Assembly (NCBI RefSeq): GCF_018069925.1
Contig: NZ_JAGPXB010000012.1
Coordinates: 1-64,000 of the forward strand
Reading direction: 5' to 3'
Length of the DNA stretch: 64,000 nt
Origin: Flavobacterium erciyesense
GTDB taxonomy: Bacteria > Bacteroidota > Bacteroidia > Flavobacteriales > Flavobacteriaceae
In this document: piece by piece, positions 34,406 to 43,269 of the stretch
Layout: every line of letters starts with the position of its first letter
How positions within the stretch are numbered: the stretch's first letter is position 1
Translations under genes and position numbers: made by a program
The notes under the pieces: generated by a model
What the model was told of the DNA's origin: nothing
What the model saw: only the letters and a program-made list of their open reading frames with translations
Database searches by the model: none

Positions 34406-37279
34406 TTAAATACTCATAAGAAAACCAGTGAGATTTTCTTTTTTATTTAGCCCTAGCTTTTTACGAAGTCGATAACGGGCCAACTCTACTCCACCAGTAG
34501 AAATGTTCATGATTTCTGCAATTTCCTTTGTAGACATATTCATCAAAAGGTAGGTTGACAAATCCAACTCTCTCGGGCTAATTGTAGGATATTGTTCTTT
34601 CAATCGTTTCAAGAAATCAAAATGAACATTTTTAATATGTTTTTCAAGATCCTTCCAACTTTTATCTGCATTTACTTCCTTTACAATACTTTTGTTTAAT
34701 TTGGAAAACTGAAACTTTGTGGACTCATCAAAAGCATCTGCATTAATATCTTTTAATTTATGGATAATTCCATTCAAAATCTTATTCTTCTTTACAACCT
34801 GCAGTGAATTGTTAACCAACTCTTTATCCTTGGCTAAAATTTTGATCTTTAATTTATCGTTTTTTAATTTCTCAATCTCTTTTTCTAAATCGTATTGCTC
34901 TTGTCTAATTTTGGCTTCGCGTTCTAGATATAGCCTTCGTTGCTCTATAGTTTCATAGTATTTGTTCTTTCTTATTTTAACCTGAATTCGGTTCCTAACA
35001 AAGAAAACACAACCCACAAAAAGCAACACATAAAGGAGGTAAGCCAAAGCATGTCGATACCAAGGCGGAGCAACTCTAAAATCGACTTTTACTACTTGAG
35101 ATTCGACTCCGTTACTATTTCTAACTTTTAAATTCATAGTATAACTACCCTCTCTTAAGTTGGTATATTCCTTAATAGAAGAATTCGACCAGTTACTCCA
35201 GCGCTCATCAAACCCTTCTAATTGGTATGAAAACTCTACATTTTCTAAATTTTCATAGATTGGAGATGAGAATGTAAACCTCACTCGATTAGCACGAAAC
35301 GGAATCGTTATTGATTCTGTGGTCGCGCCTCCATTACCAAACAAAATAGTATCCTCTGGATATGAAAAACTACGAATAAAAGCTTGAGGTTTTTGCAATG
35401 CGTTATTAGTAATCGTAGCATTATAATGAGCAAGACCATCTGTAAGACCAATTAAAATATCTGAGGGATTTATCACATTTATTGACATATAATTAGACAC
35501 TAAATTACCAGATAAATTACTAAATGCAGCCATTTCATTCTTATAACCACCACCATTTTGCTTGCGCAAAACACCTAAGGACTCTTTATAGAAATACCAT
35601 ACGTTTCCATATTTATCTTGGCTTAGTGCCGAAATTTGAGGCAAATATTGAAATATTTTAGAAATTTTGCTATCCTCATAAAATAAGGATTGTTCTTCAG
35701 AAAAGCGATAAAAGCGATTTTTATTTTGAAAATAAACTATTCCATTAAGCAATTGTACACTCCCAATACCTTTATTTATAGCATTGAAATTAGAATAGGA
35801 TTTAACTTTATGAAATTGAGTAAGATCAGAGTTAAAAGCCAATTGATACATCAAATTATCTTTTTTTAACCACAAATTATTCTGATCAATTTCAAAAGTA
35901 TTAACAGATAAATCAAATCCTGAAATTGCATTTTTAAAACGGTATCCTGTTTCAGAATTTTCAAAAAGCGTGAACCCACTGTAGGTTGAACCAACTAGAT
36001 AATTGGGTTGATTGGGCACCGATTTAAAACCAAAATGCCCCTTTTCGTTCAAAACCTTTACAACTTTTGCTCCAGAAATTAATAGCGCACCTCTATTGTG
36101 CGCACAAATGAGTTGTCCATTTACCACTTGAATATTCCACGCTTGACCAGTGGTACCAGCAACAATTTTAAAATTTCCATCTCTAAAACTAGAATTCCAA
36201 GAGTGATAAAATAATCCCTGATTGGTAGCAACATATAAATTACCTTGGTGAATTACCGATGCATAAACTGTACTTAAATTATAACTAAAACCAAAAAATG
36301 AAAAAGGCGAATTCTCATTTACAAATGCAATACCATTATCTAATCCTAACCACAAATTTTTCTTGTTATCGATAAATGAGGAAAGAACTGTGTTATTTTG
36401 CAATCCTTGTTGGTAATTGATGTGTTGGATAATTTTGCCATCCAAATCACAAATTATAATTCCATCAAGAACAGAGTTGAGTGCAATATTGTTCTTACCC
36501 ACCATAACACCACCAAGACAACTATTGCGAAGCATAAATTGATTGGCCTCCGTTTTCCAAGGACTTAGGGTTCCTTCACTGTACAAAAACATTCCTTTAT
36601 CCAAGGTACCAATAAGTAGTTGTTGGTTTGACAGAGGAAAAATACCCCATACTTCAGTAGAATTTAAAATTGTTGTCCCTTTTAACGGACGCAATCCTCC
36701 ATTGACATATTCAAGTAAACCAGCTTCTTTATCCTGAAATATCAACTGATTATTTACCACATAAGAAAATTGAAATCTGCTGACAGGATTTAAGATTTTT
36801 AGTTTTCCACTTTTATAAATGTAGGCTCTTGAAAAAGATTGAAAAATAACTTCGTCTTGATACAAGTGAATTTTCCATATAAAATCGATTGACTTAATAC
36901 GACTAGATTCTAGTAATTTTGAAATCGAAAAATATTCCAATTTACCCTTTCTATTGGCTTTGTAATAACCAAACTCATCATAGCCTCCTACATAAATCCG
37001 CCCTAAAGAATCAATTCTGAGCGATCTAACCGCAACCGTATTTAGAAGAGCATACCTGCGCCAAGAAGCCCCATCATACTGTAATAATCCATTGTTGTTT
37101 GCAAAATACATATTTCCATTTGCATCCTGATCCATGCACCAATTTTGAGTTCCGGCTCGATAATCTAACTTTTTATAATTTCTTACCTCTGGTAATCCTA
37201 TATTTTTCACTTGACCAAAACAAGACAGAGATGCAGAAAATAAGCAAAGAAGTAGAATAATATAATTAGGGAATTTCAT
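34406..37279 (-). CDS. Transmembrane propeller / Y_Y_Y / LuxR-HTH transcription regulator (PUL regulator)
   Basis: This 957-residue sensor-regulator has a signal peptide (1-22), a large periplasmic region of two-component-regulator-type propeller repeats (short IDSLGRIYVGGYDEFGYY and LWLGLDNGIAFV units, about residues 30-640), a Y_Y_Y immunoglobulin-like domain (VEFSYQLEGFDERWSNW, about 670-735), one membrane helix (about 739-757) and a coiled coil. A LuxR-type helix-turn-helix is at the end (ISPRELDLSTYLLMNMSTKEIAEIMNIS). It has no kinase or receiver, so it is a one-component relative of hybrid two-component PUL sensors. It is divergent from susC and probably senses a released glycan. Confidence 0.9.
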   Translation of the reverse strand: MKFPNYIILLLCLFSASLSCFGQVKNIGLPEVRNYKKLDYRAGTQNWCMDQDANGNMYFANNNGLLQYDGASWRRYALLNTVAVRSLRIDSLGRIYVGGYDEFGYYKANRKGKLEYFSISKLLESSRIKSIDFIWKIHLYQDEVIFQSFSRAYIYKSGKLKILNPVSRFQFSYVVNNQLIFQDKEAGLLEYVNGGLRPLKGTTILNSTEVWGIFPLSNQQLLIGTLDKGMFLYSEGTLSPWKTEANQFMLRNSCLGGVMVGKNNIALNSVLDGIIICDLDGKIIQHINYQQGLQNNTVLSSFIDNKKNLWLGLDNGIAFVNENSPFSFFGFSYNLSTVYASVIHQGNLYVATNQGLFYHSWNSSFRDGNFKIVAGTTGQAWNIQVVNGQLICAHNRGALLISGAKVVKVLNEKGHFGFKSVPNQPNYLVGSTYSGFTLFENSETGYRFKNAISGFDLSVNTFEIDQNNLWLKKDNLMYQLAFNSDLTQFHKVKSYSNFNAINKGIGSVQLLNGIVYFQNKNRFYRFSEEQSLFYEDSKISKIFQYLPQISALSQDKYGNVWYFYKESLGVLRKQNGGGYKNEMAAFSNLSGNLVSNYMSINVINPSDILIGLTDGLAHYNATITNNALQKPQAFIRSFSYPEDTILFGNGGATTESITIPFRANRVRFTFSSPIYENLENVEFSYQLEGFDERWSNWSNSSIKEYTNLREGSYTMNLKVRNSNGVESQVVKVDFRVAPPWYRHALAYLLYVLLFVGCVFFVRNRIQVKIRKNKYYETIEQRRLYLEREAKIRQEQYDLEKEIEKLKNDKLKIKILAKDKELVNNSLQVVKKNKILNGIIHKLKDINADAFDESTKFQFSKLNKSIVKEVNADKSWKDLEKHIKNVHFDFLKRLKEQYPTISPRELDLSTYLLMNMSTKEIAEIMNISTGGVELARYRLRKKLGLNKKENLTGFLMSI

Positions 37280-37448
37280 TTTTTAAACTAAAATTTATTA
37301 AAAAAACCTCACAAGAATTTTAAACACACAAAAAAAAGACATTTTTCCATATAAAAGATAAATGTAGTGGTTTTTAAATCAACTGCAATTCTGAAAATAA
37401 AACAAAAAATAATTTTAAAACTTGATCATCAATATTTTAAAAATATTT

Positions 37449-37497
37449 TGATGTGTTTTTGTAAAGTAAATAAATACAATCTGATGTGTTTTTGTAA
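37449..37497. promoter_or_regulatory. Twin 16-bp direct repeats upstream of susC, candidate activator sites
   Basis: TGATGTGTTTTTGTAA occurs identically at 37449-37464 and 37482-37497, a period of 33 bases (three DNA helical turns), 80-130 bases before susC. The helical phasing would place two regulator protomers on the same face. A near-palindrome (CATCAATATTTT and its imperfect complement) lies at about 37427-37452. A candidate -7 box, TAGTATTG, is at 37532-37539. Confidence 0.6.
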
Positions 37498-37578
37498 GGA
37501 ATTATAAAAATGAATTATAAAAATATAATGTTAGTATTGCATCAAATTGCTAATTAATTAACCAAAATTTTTAGAAAT

Positions 37579-40500
37579 ATGAAATTTACAAAAGTGTTTA
37601 TTTTTTGTCTATTATCTATTCTTTTCACAGCGTTTGCACAAGCGCAGGAAACAAGCGTGAAAGGAAAAGTCACTGACGAAACTGGTATGCCTATCCCAGG
37701 AGTAAGTATCCTTATTAAAGGAACTACAAAAGGTACTACAACCGATTTTGATGGACTTTATCAAATAACAGCTAACGCAAAAGCAATACTTGAGTTTAGC
37801 TATGTTGGCTATACTACCACAAGCCAAGTTATCAATGGAAGGCAAAATATTTCGATTAAATTACAACCAGCAACCGAAAACCTGCAGGAAGTTGTAGTAG
37901 TAGGATACGGCACTCAAAAGAAAAGTGTTGTTACGGGAGCGATATCAAGTGTAAAAGCAAAAGACTTAGAAAAAGTACCTAACGGAAGAATTGAGCAAGC
38001 TCTTCAGGGTCGCGTTTCTGGTGTCACTATTGCAGCAAGTTCAGGTCAACCAGGATCTGGAAGCACAATCCGAGTTAGAGGTGTCACCACTTTTGGAGAT
38101 GGAGGAAACAATCCGCTTTGGGTAGTTGATGGTGTTGTGGTAGATGGAAATGGAATTGGGTTTTTGAACCAATCTGACATTGAATCTGTCGAAGTTTTAA
38201 AAGATGCCGCATCGGCAGCAATTTATGGAACTCGCGCCGCTACAGGAGTTATTTTGATTACGACTAAAAAAGGTAAAAATGGTAAAATCGCAGTAAGTTA
38301 TACCGGATTTTCTGGATTTTCATCACCTGAAAAAACACTAAATCTGCTAAACGCAACACAATACGCGACTATATTAAACGAAAAGTCAACTGCAGCAGGT
38401 GGTTCGCCTGTGTTTGCCAATCCATCATCCTTAGGTGTGGGAACCGATTGGCAAAAAGCAATTTTCAATAAGTCAGCATTCCGTTACTCACATGAAGTAA
38501 GCCTTAGTGGGGGTAGCGAAAAATCAAACTTTTATGCTTCGTTTGGTATTCAGGACCAAGAAGGAATCGTTATGACCGAAATTTCGAATTTTTCAAAGAA
38601 AAACTTCCGACTTAATTCTACCCACAAAATATCAGACGTGTTTACGTTTGGTCAAACACTTGGTTTTTCTAGACAAAAATCAACAGGGATAGGAAATACA
38701 AATAGTGAATTTGGAGGTCCTTTAAGTTCTGCTATCAACTTAGACCCAACTACACCATTAGTTGAAACAGATCCTACAAAAGCTAACCAAGCACCATACG
38801 CTGGAAATCCAGTAATTAGAGATGCTAATGGCAATCCTTACGGAATATCAAGTTTAGTTGGACAAGAAATGACCAACCCACTAGCCTACGCCAAAACAAG
38901 ATTAGGTAGTTTTTCCACTTCTGATGATATTGTTGGAAATGCTTATTTAGAAGCAGGTATTTCAAAACATATAAAAATTAGGTCTACGCTTGGAGCAAAA
39001 TTATCAACTTGGGGCGGGCAAGGTTTTACTCCCGTATTTTATTTAAGTGCCACTTCAAATGTGTTAAAAAACAATTACGCTAAAAGCGAAAACAAAAGCT
39101 TTGCTTGGAACGTAGAAAACATTGTTACTTACACCAACAAATTTGCAAAACACAACCTGACCGTATTATTAGGACAAGGCTCGTACGTTGATAATATTGG
39201 CGGTGGTTTAGGAGCTACTTTATTTGGTTTGCCAATATCGAATTACAAAGATGCTTCCTTCAATTTTGACATTCCACAATCAGACCGCACTAGCTACACC
39301 TACGATGCAACTGTGCACAAATTAACTTCGTTGTTTTCACGTGTGAATTATGATTATGATGAAAAATACCTTTTTACGGGTATTATTCGTAGAGACGGAT
39401 CAAGTCGTTTTGGAGGCAATAACAAATTTGGTGTTTTCCCATCATTCAACTTAGGTTGGGTTGTAACCAAGGAAGAATTCTGGAAAGAAAACAAATTTGT
39501 AAATACTTTTAAAATCCGTGGAGGTTACGGAATTGTTGGTAATGATGCTATTCCGGATTTTAGATACCTATCATTGGTTGAAGGAGGTTACAATTACTCT
39601 TTTGGAAACACAGGCGCAATCACTACGGGTTACGCAAATCTTACTTTAGATAACCCTGATTTGAGATGGGAAGAAACTTCGCAAGCAAACATCGGATTTG
39701 AGTCGAAATTATTAAACGATTTTACCTTAACTGTAGACATGTACAAAAAATCTACAAAAGGAATTTTAAGACCAATTAATATTCCAGGTTATGTTGGAGT
39801 TACTGCCAGTCCAGTGGGCAACGTTGCCGATATGGATAACAAAGGAATCGAGATTGAACTTGGATACAAAAAAAGCTTCGGAGATCTTAATTTTTCTGCA
39901 AATGGAAACATTGCTTATTTAGAAAATAGGGTGACTTATGTAGCTTCTGACTCAAATTTTATAGGAGGAGATGCTTCATTCCAATCAATGGGACAAGTAA
40001 CTAGAACTCAAGTAGGACAATCATACAATTCCTTCTTTGGGTTTAAAACTGCCGGTATTTTTCAAAACCAAGCCGAAATTGATGCTTACACCAATACCTC
40101 TGGCGGATTAATTCAACCTAACGCACGCCCAGGAGATTTCCGTTGGGTTGATACCAACGGTAATGGCTCTATTGGCGATGACGATAGACAATTTTTAGGA
40201 ACTAATATTCCAAAATACACCTACGGTTTGACTTTAAACTTTGATTATAAAAACTTCGACTTAATGATCTTTTCGCAAGGAGCAGCTGGAAATAAAATTT
40301 TCCAAGGTTTACGTCGTCTAGATATAGGAAATGCGAACTACCAAACAAGCGCTTTGGGCAGATGGACAGGCGAAGGTACATCCAATACTTACCCACGTTT
40401 AACGAACAACGACAGCAACAACAACTTTGGAAGAATGTCTGACTTTTATCTTGAAAAAGGAGATTATTTGAGATTAAAATTGATCCAATTAGGATACTCA

Positions 40501-40689
40501 TTACCAACCAAAGCCATTAGCAAAATTGGAGCAAGTAAACTACGATTTTATGTAAATGCTGAAAACTTATTTACCATAACAAAATACACAGGTTACGATC
40601 CAGAAATTGGAGGTGGTGTATTTGGCATCGACAAAGGAATTTATCCGCAAGCAAGAACCTTCATGCTTGGAGCTAATGTACAATTCTAA
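37579..40689 (+). CDS. SusC-like TonB-dependent outer membrane glycan importer
   Basis: This 1036-residue SusC/RagA-type TonB-dependent transporter imports oligosaccharides across the outer membrane under TonB energy. It has a signal peptide (1-22, ending AQAQ), a CarboxypepD-regulatory-like domain (VKGKVTDETGMPIPGVSI, GTTKGTTTDFDG, about 27-100), then the SusC plug signature VVVVGYGTQKKSVVTGA and the barrel, ending in LGANVQF with a terminal Phe. The SusD-like partner follows 14 bases later. It is divergent from the propeller regulator and has a twin-repeat upstream region. Confidence 0.96.
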   Translation: MKFTKVFIFCLLSILFTAFAQAQETSVKGKVTDETGMPIPGVSILIKGTTKGTTTDFDGLYQITANAKAILEFSYVGYTTTSQVINGRQNISIKLQPATENLQEVVVVGYGTQKKSVVTGAISSVKAKDLEKVPNGRIEQALQGRVSGVTIAASSGQPGSGSTIRVRGVTTFGDGGNNPLWVVDGVVVDGNGIGFLNQSDIESVEVLKDAASAAIYGTRAATGVILITTKKGKNGKIAVSYTGFSGFSSPEKTLNLLNATQYATILNEKSTAAGGSPVFANPSSLGVGTDWQKAIFNKSAFRYSHEVSLSGGSEKSNFYASFGIQDQEGIVMTEISNFSKKNFRLNSTHKISDVFTFGQTLGFSRQKSTGIGNTNSEFGGPLSSAINLDPTTPLVETDPTKANQAPYAGNPVIRDANGNPYGISSLVGQEMTNPLAYAKTRLGSFSTSDDIVGNAYLEAGISKHIKIRSTLGAKLSTWGGQGFTPVFYLSATSNVLKNNYAKSENKSFAWNVENIVTYTNKFAKHNLTVLLGQGSYVDNIGGGLGATLFGLPISNYKDASFNFDIPQSDRTSYTYDATVHKLTSLFSRVNYDYDEKYLFTGIIRRDGSSRFGGNNKFGVFPSFNLGWVVTKEEFWKENKFVNTFKIRGGYGIVGNDAIPDFRYLSLVEGGYNYSFGNTGAITTGYANLTLDNPDLRWEETSQANIGFESKLLNDFTLTVDMYKKSTKGILRPINIPGYVGVTASPVGNVADMDNKGIEIELGYKKSFGDLNFSANGNIAYLENRVTYVASDSNFIGGDASFQSMGQVTRTQVGQSYNSFFGFKTAGIFQNQAEIDAYTNTSGGLIQPNARPGDFRWVDTNGNGSIGDDDRQFLGTNIPKYTYGLTLNFDYKNFDLMIFSQGAAGNKIFQGLRRLDIGNANYQTSALGRWTGEGTSNTYPRLTNNDSNNNFGRMSDFYLEKGDYLRLKLIQLGYSLPTKAISKIGASKLRFYVNAENLFTITKYTGYDPEIGGGVFGIDKGIYPQARTFMLGANVQF

Positions 40690-40703
40690 AACATAAAAAA
40701 ATT

Positions 40704-42212
40704 ATGAAAACGATCTTACTAAAAAATCTATTCGTAGCAACTGCAGTACTTTCACTGGTATCATGCTCAGAAGAATTTGTAGAAGTTACACCAAAAGGTT
40801 CCTTTTTATCTGAAAATTATTATGCCAATCAAGATCAAGCTACTGCTGCTCTTGTTGGTGTTTATGACCCGATTAGAAAAAATTCTAGCGGTTTCGAAAA
40901 TATGATTGCGATGATGAATGCCGGATCTGATGATCATTTTGCAGGTGGCGGAGGACCAACTGATGGTGCTGGAATTCAAGGTTTCTCATCGCACTCCTTA
41001 ACTCCAACTACCGTTCCGGGAAGTTACTGGAACGACCACTACCAAGGAATTTTTAGAGCCAACACTTTACTTTTAAAAATTCCGGGCGTAGCAATGCCCG
41101 AAGAAGTTAAGGCTCGTTTTACGGGTGAGTCAAAAGCTTTACGAGCAATTTACTACTTCAATTTAGTACGCTTGTTTAAAAATGTTCCTTTGCTACTCGA
41201 TCCATTAACAGCTACAAATATGTACACGGTAGAGCAAGCAACACCACAAGCTGTTTACGAACAAATTGAAAAGGATTTGTTAGATGCCATAAACCTTCTC
41301 CCAAATCGAGTTAATGTTGAAACTGAGTCTGGCCGATTAAACAAAGGCGCTGCACAAGCCATGTTAGGCAAAGTTTATTTATTTCAAGGTAAAAAAACAG
41401 AAGCAGCGGCAATACTAGCACAAGTAAACGGAACTCCTGGATCAACTAATCAATACGGAAACAAATTGCTAACTAAATTTAGTGATCTATGGGTTGTAGG
41501 GAACAAATTTAACACAGAATCATTAATTGAAGTATCGCATACAAGCGCCGGTAATTCAGATTGGGGTTTCTGGGGTTCCGGAAGAGATGAAGGAAATTCA
41601 CTAAACGTAATGGTTGGTCCAAGAAGTTATTCTAAAACAGTAGGGTCGACGGCAGCAGATTTACCTTCTGGCTGGGCATTCAACCTAATCACACAAGATT
41701 TGTATGATGCAATAAAGAATGACCCGCGTTTTGAATCAACGATTTATGATTTAAAAACTTTAAAAGCAGCTGGACAAGCAAATTATATTGGCGCATACCA
41801 AGACACAGGCTACTTTTTGAATAAATTTTTACCCCGAAAAGAAGATGTACGAACTGGAGGTGGTGCTGCCGAACTAAATTACAAACAAAACAGCTACATC
41901 TTGCGTTTGGCCGACACCTATTTAATGGAAGCAGAAGCATTAGGATCAGGACCAAGAGCACAAGCATTACTTGACGCAGTTCGAAGTAGAGTTGGTCTAC
42001 CATCAATTCCTGTTACTATTGACGCGATCAAAAACGAAAGAAGAATGGAATTGGCAGGAGAAGGACACCGCTTTTTTGACTTGGTTCGCTGGGGCGATGC
42101 TACTGCAAAATTAGGCAGCAGAGGTTTTAATGCCGGAGTAGACGAAATTTTTCCAATTCCTGAAAGAGAATTACAAGGAACAAAATTGAAACAAAATCCT
42201 GGCTACAATTAA
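40704..42212 (+). CDS. SusD-like glycan-binding lipoprotein (RagB/SusD family)
   Basis: This 502-residue surface lipoprotein forms the lid of the SusC pore and captures glycan. The lipobox is LSLVSC with Cys21. The family's N-terminal EVTPKGSFLSENYYANQDQATAALVGVYDP and the C-terminal ELAGEGHRFFDLVRWGDA with IFPIPERELQGTKLKQNPGY are plain. TPR-like helices make up the middle. No separate surface glycan-binding protein gene follows. A long hairpin-containing spacer (about 210 bases) separates it from the enzymes. Confidence 0.96.
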   Translation: MKTILLKNLFVATAVLSLVSCSEEFVEVTPKGSFLSENYYANQDQATAALVGVYDPIRKNSSGFENMIAMMNAGSDDHFAGGGGPTDGAGIQGFSSHSLTPTTVPGSYWNDHYQGIFRANTLLLKIPGVAMPEEVKARFTGESKALRAIYYFNLVRLFKNVPLLLDPLTATNMYTVEQATPQAVYEQIEKDLLDAINLLPNRVNVETESGRLNKGAAQAMLGKVYLFQGKKTEAAAILAQVNGTPGSTNQYGNKLLTKFSDLWVVGNKFNTESLIEVSHTSAGNSDWGFWGSGRDEGNSLNVMVGPRSYSKTVGSTAADLPSGWAFNLITQDLYDAIKNDPRFESTIYDLKTLKAAGQANYIGAYQDTGYFLNKFLPRKEDVRTGGGAAELNYKQNSYILRLADTYLMEAEALGSGPRAQALLDAVRSRVGLPSIPVTIDAIKNERRMELAGEGHRFFDLVRWGDATAKLGSRGFNAGVDEIFPIPERELQGTKLKQNPGYN

Positions 42213-42239
42213 GCACTGTTTTTGCTTCAAGCTAAAATT

Positions 42240-42272
42240 AAGTCTAGAACAATTATAACTCGTTCTAGACTT
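42240..42272. terminator. Hairpin after susD, possible attenuator
   Basis: AAGTCTAGAAC and GTTCTAGACTT form a perfect 11-bp stem with an 11-base loop, 28 bases after the susD stop. The downstream tract is only weakly T-rich, so it may be a partial terminator or an mRNA-stabilising structure that separates susCD from the enzyme genes. Confidence 0.55.
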
Positions 42273-42323
42273 GGTTCTAAAATAAAAGACTAAAACGCTT
42301 TATAATACTGGTAATTAATAATT

Positions 42324-42331
42324 TATATTTG
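42324..42331 (+). promoter_or_regulatory. Putative internal -7 promoter element before the PUL enzyme genes
   Basis: TATATTTG matches TAnnTTTG exactly, about 90 bases before the exonuclease/phosphatase-fold gene. A -33 TTG at the correct spacing is absent. A second stem-loop (42350-42400, outer CCCTTC/GAAGGG, inner GAGCTTTTA/TAAAAGCTC) follows it. Confidence 0.35.
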
Positions 42332-42349
42332 ATTTTTTTGTTTAGTAAG

Positions 42350-42400
42350 CCCTTCATTACGAGCTTTTAACTACTTTTAGCTAAAAGCTCATTAGAAGGG
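42350..42400. repeat. Long stem-loop in the 5' leader of the enzyme genes
   Basis: GAGCTTTTA (42361-42369) pairs with TAAAAGCTC (42382-42390), and an outer CCCTTC (42350-42355) pairs with GAAGGG (42395-42400), giving a nearly continuous 20-bp stem. It ends 21 bases before the next start codon and has no T-run, so it could shape translation or mRNA stability. Confidence 0.5.
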
Positions 42401-42421
42401 AATTAATCATAAAACAAACAT

Positions 42422-43267
42422 ATGAAGCAACTCAAAAACACAATCGTTTGTATCATTTTAGGATGTCTGACATCAATTTGTGAGGCGCAAAGTCTAAAGG
42501 TCTTAACGTATAACATCCGTTTGGATATTGCTAGTGATGGCATAAACAATTGGTCAAATAGAAAGGATTACTTCAACGCTCAATTACAATTTTACAATCC
42601 TGATATTTTTGGTATTCAAGAGGCACTACCAAATCAAGTTCGTGATATTGCAGTAGCGCATGAAACCTACAAAAATATCAGCATGGGCAGAGATGGAATT
42701 GAGCAAGGAGAAGCATCGTCTCTATTTTTTAAAAAAGATCGTTTTACACTGTTACAAGGTGCTACTTTTTGGCTTTCAGAAACACCAAATGTTATTTCAA
42801 AAGGTTGGGATGCTGCACTAAACCGCATTTGTACCTACGCCCTTTTAAAAGACAAAGAGACTAAAAAACACCTCTGGGTTTTCAACACCCATCTTGATCA
42901 CATGGGCGAGCAAGCAAGAACAGAAAGTTTGGCTTTGATTGTAACTAAAATAAAGCAACTAAACACGCAAAACTATCCTGTTATTTTAATGGGTGATTTC
43001 AACTCTGAGCCTCAAGAAGAGCGCATCAAGCAACTCAAAAAATCAATGGATGACTCGAGAGATATCAGCATTCAAAAACCTTTTGGCCCCAACGGCACAT
43101 TCAATGGTTTTAAACACAACGAACCTGTAACTAAAATAATTGATTACATTTTTTTATCAAAAAACAATCCTTTTCTCGTAACAAAATATGCTATTCTAAG
43201 CGACTCGAAAGACCTAAGATATCCTTCGGATCACTTGCCAGTGTATGTCGAGTTAAAACTGAAATAA
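42422..43267 (+). CDS. Secreted endonuclease/exonuclease/phosphatase-fold protein of a PUL
   Basis: This 281-residue protein has a signal peptide (1-22, ending CEAQS) and the EEP fold: LKVLTYNIRLD at the start, FGIQEA (catalytic Glu), GEASSLFF, FNTHLDHMG, ILMGDFNSEP and the closing YPSDHLPVYVEL. The family covers nucleases, phosphodiesterases, sphingomyelinases and phosphatases, so the substrate is open. Its place between susCD and two GH30 enzymes suggests it removes a phosphate or phosphodiester from the glycan or glycolipid. It is separated from the GH30 gene by only two bases. Confidence 0.88.
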   Translation: MKQLKNTIVCIILGCLTSICEAQSLKVLTYNIRLDIASDGINNWSNRKDYFNAQLQFYNPDIFGIQEALPNQVRDIAVAHETYKNISMGRDGIEQGEASSLFFKKDRFTLLQGATFWLSETPNVISKGWDAALNRICTYALLKDKETKKHLWVFNTHLDHMGEQARTESLALIVTKIKQLNTQNYPVILMGDFNSEPQEERIKQLKKSMDDSRDISIQKPFGPNGTFNGFKHNEPVTKIIDYIFLSKNNPFLVTKYAILSDSKDLRYPSDHLPVYVELKLK

Positions 43268-43269
43268 TT

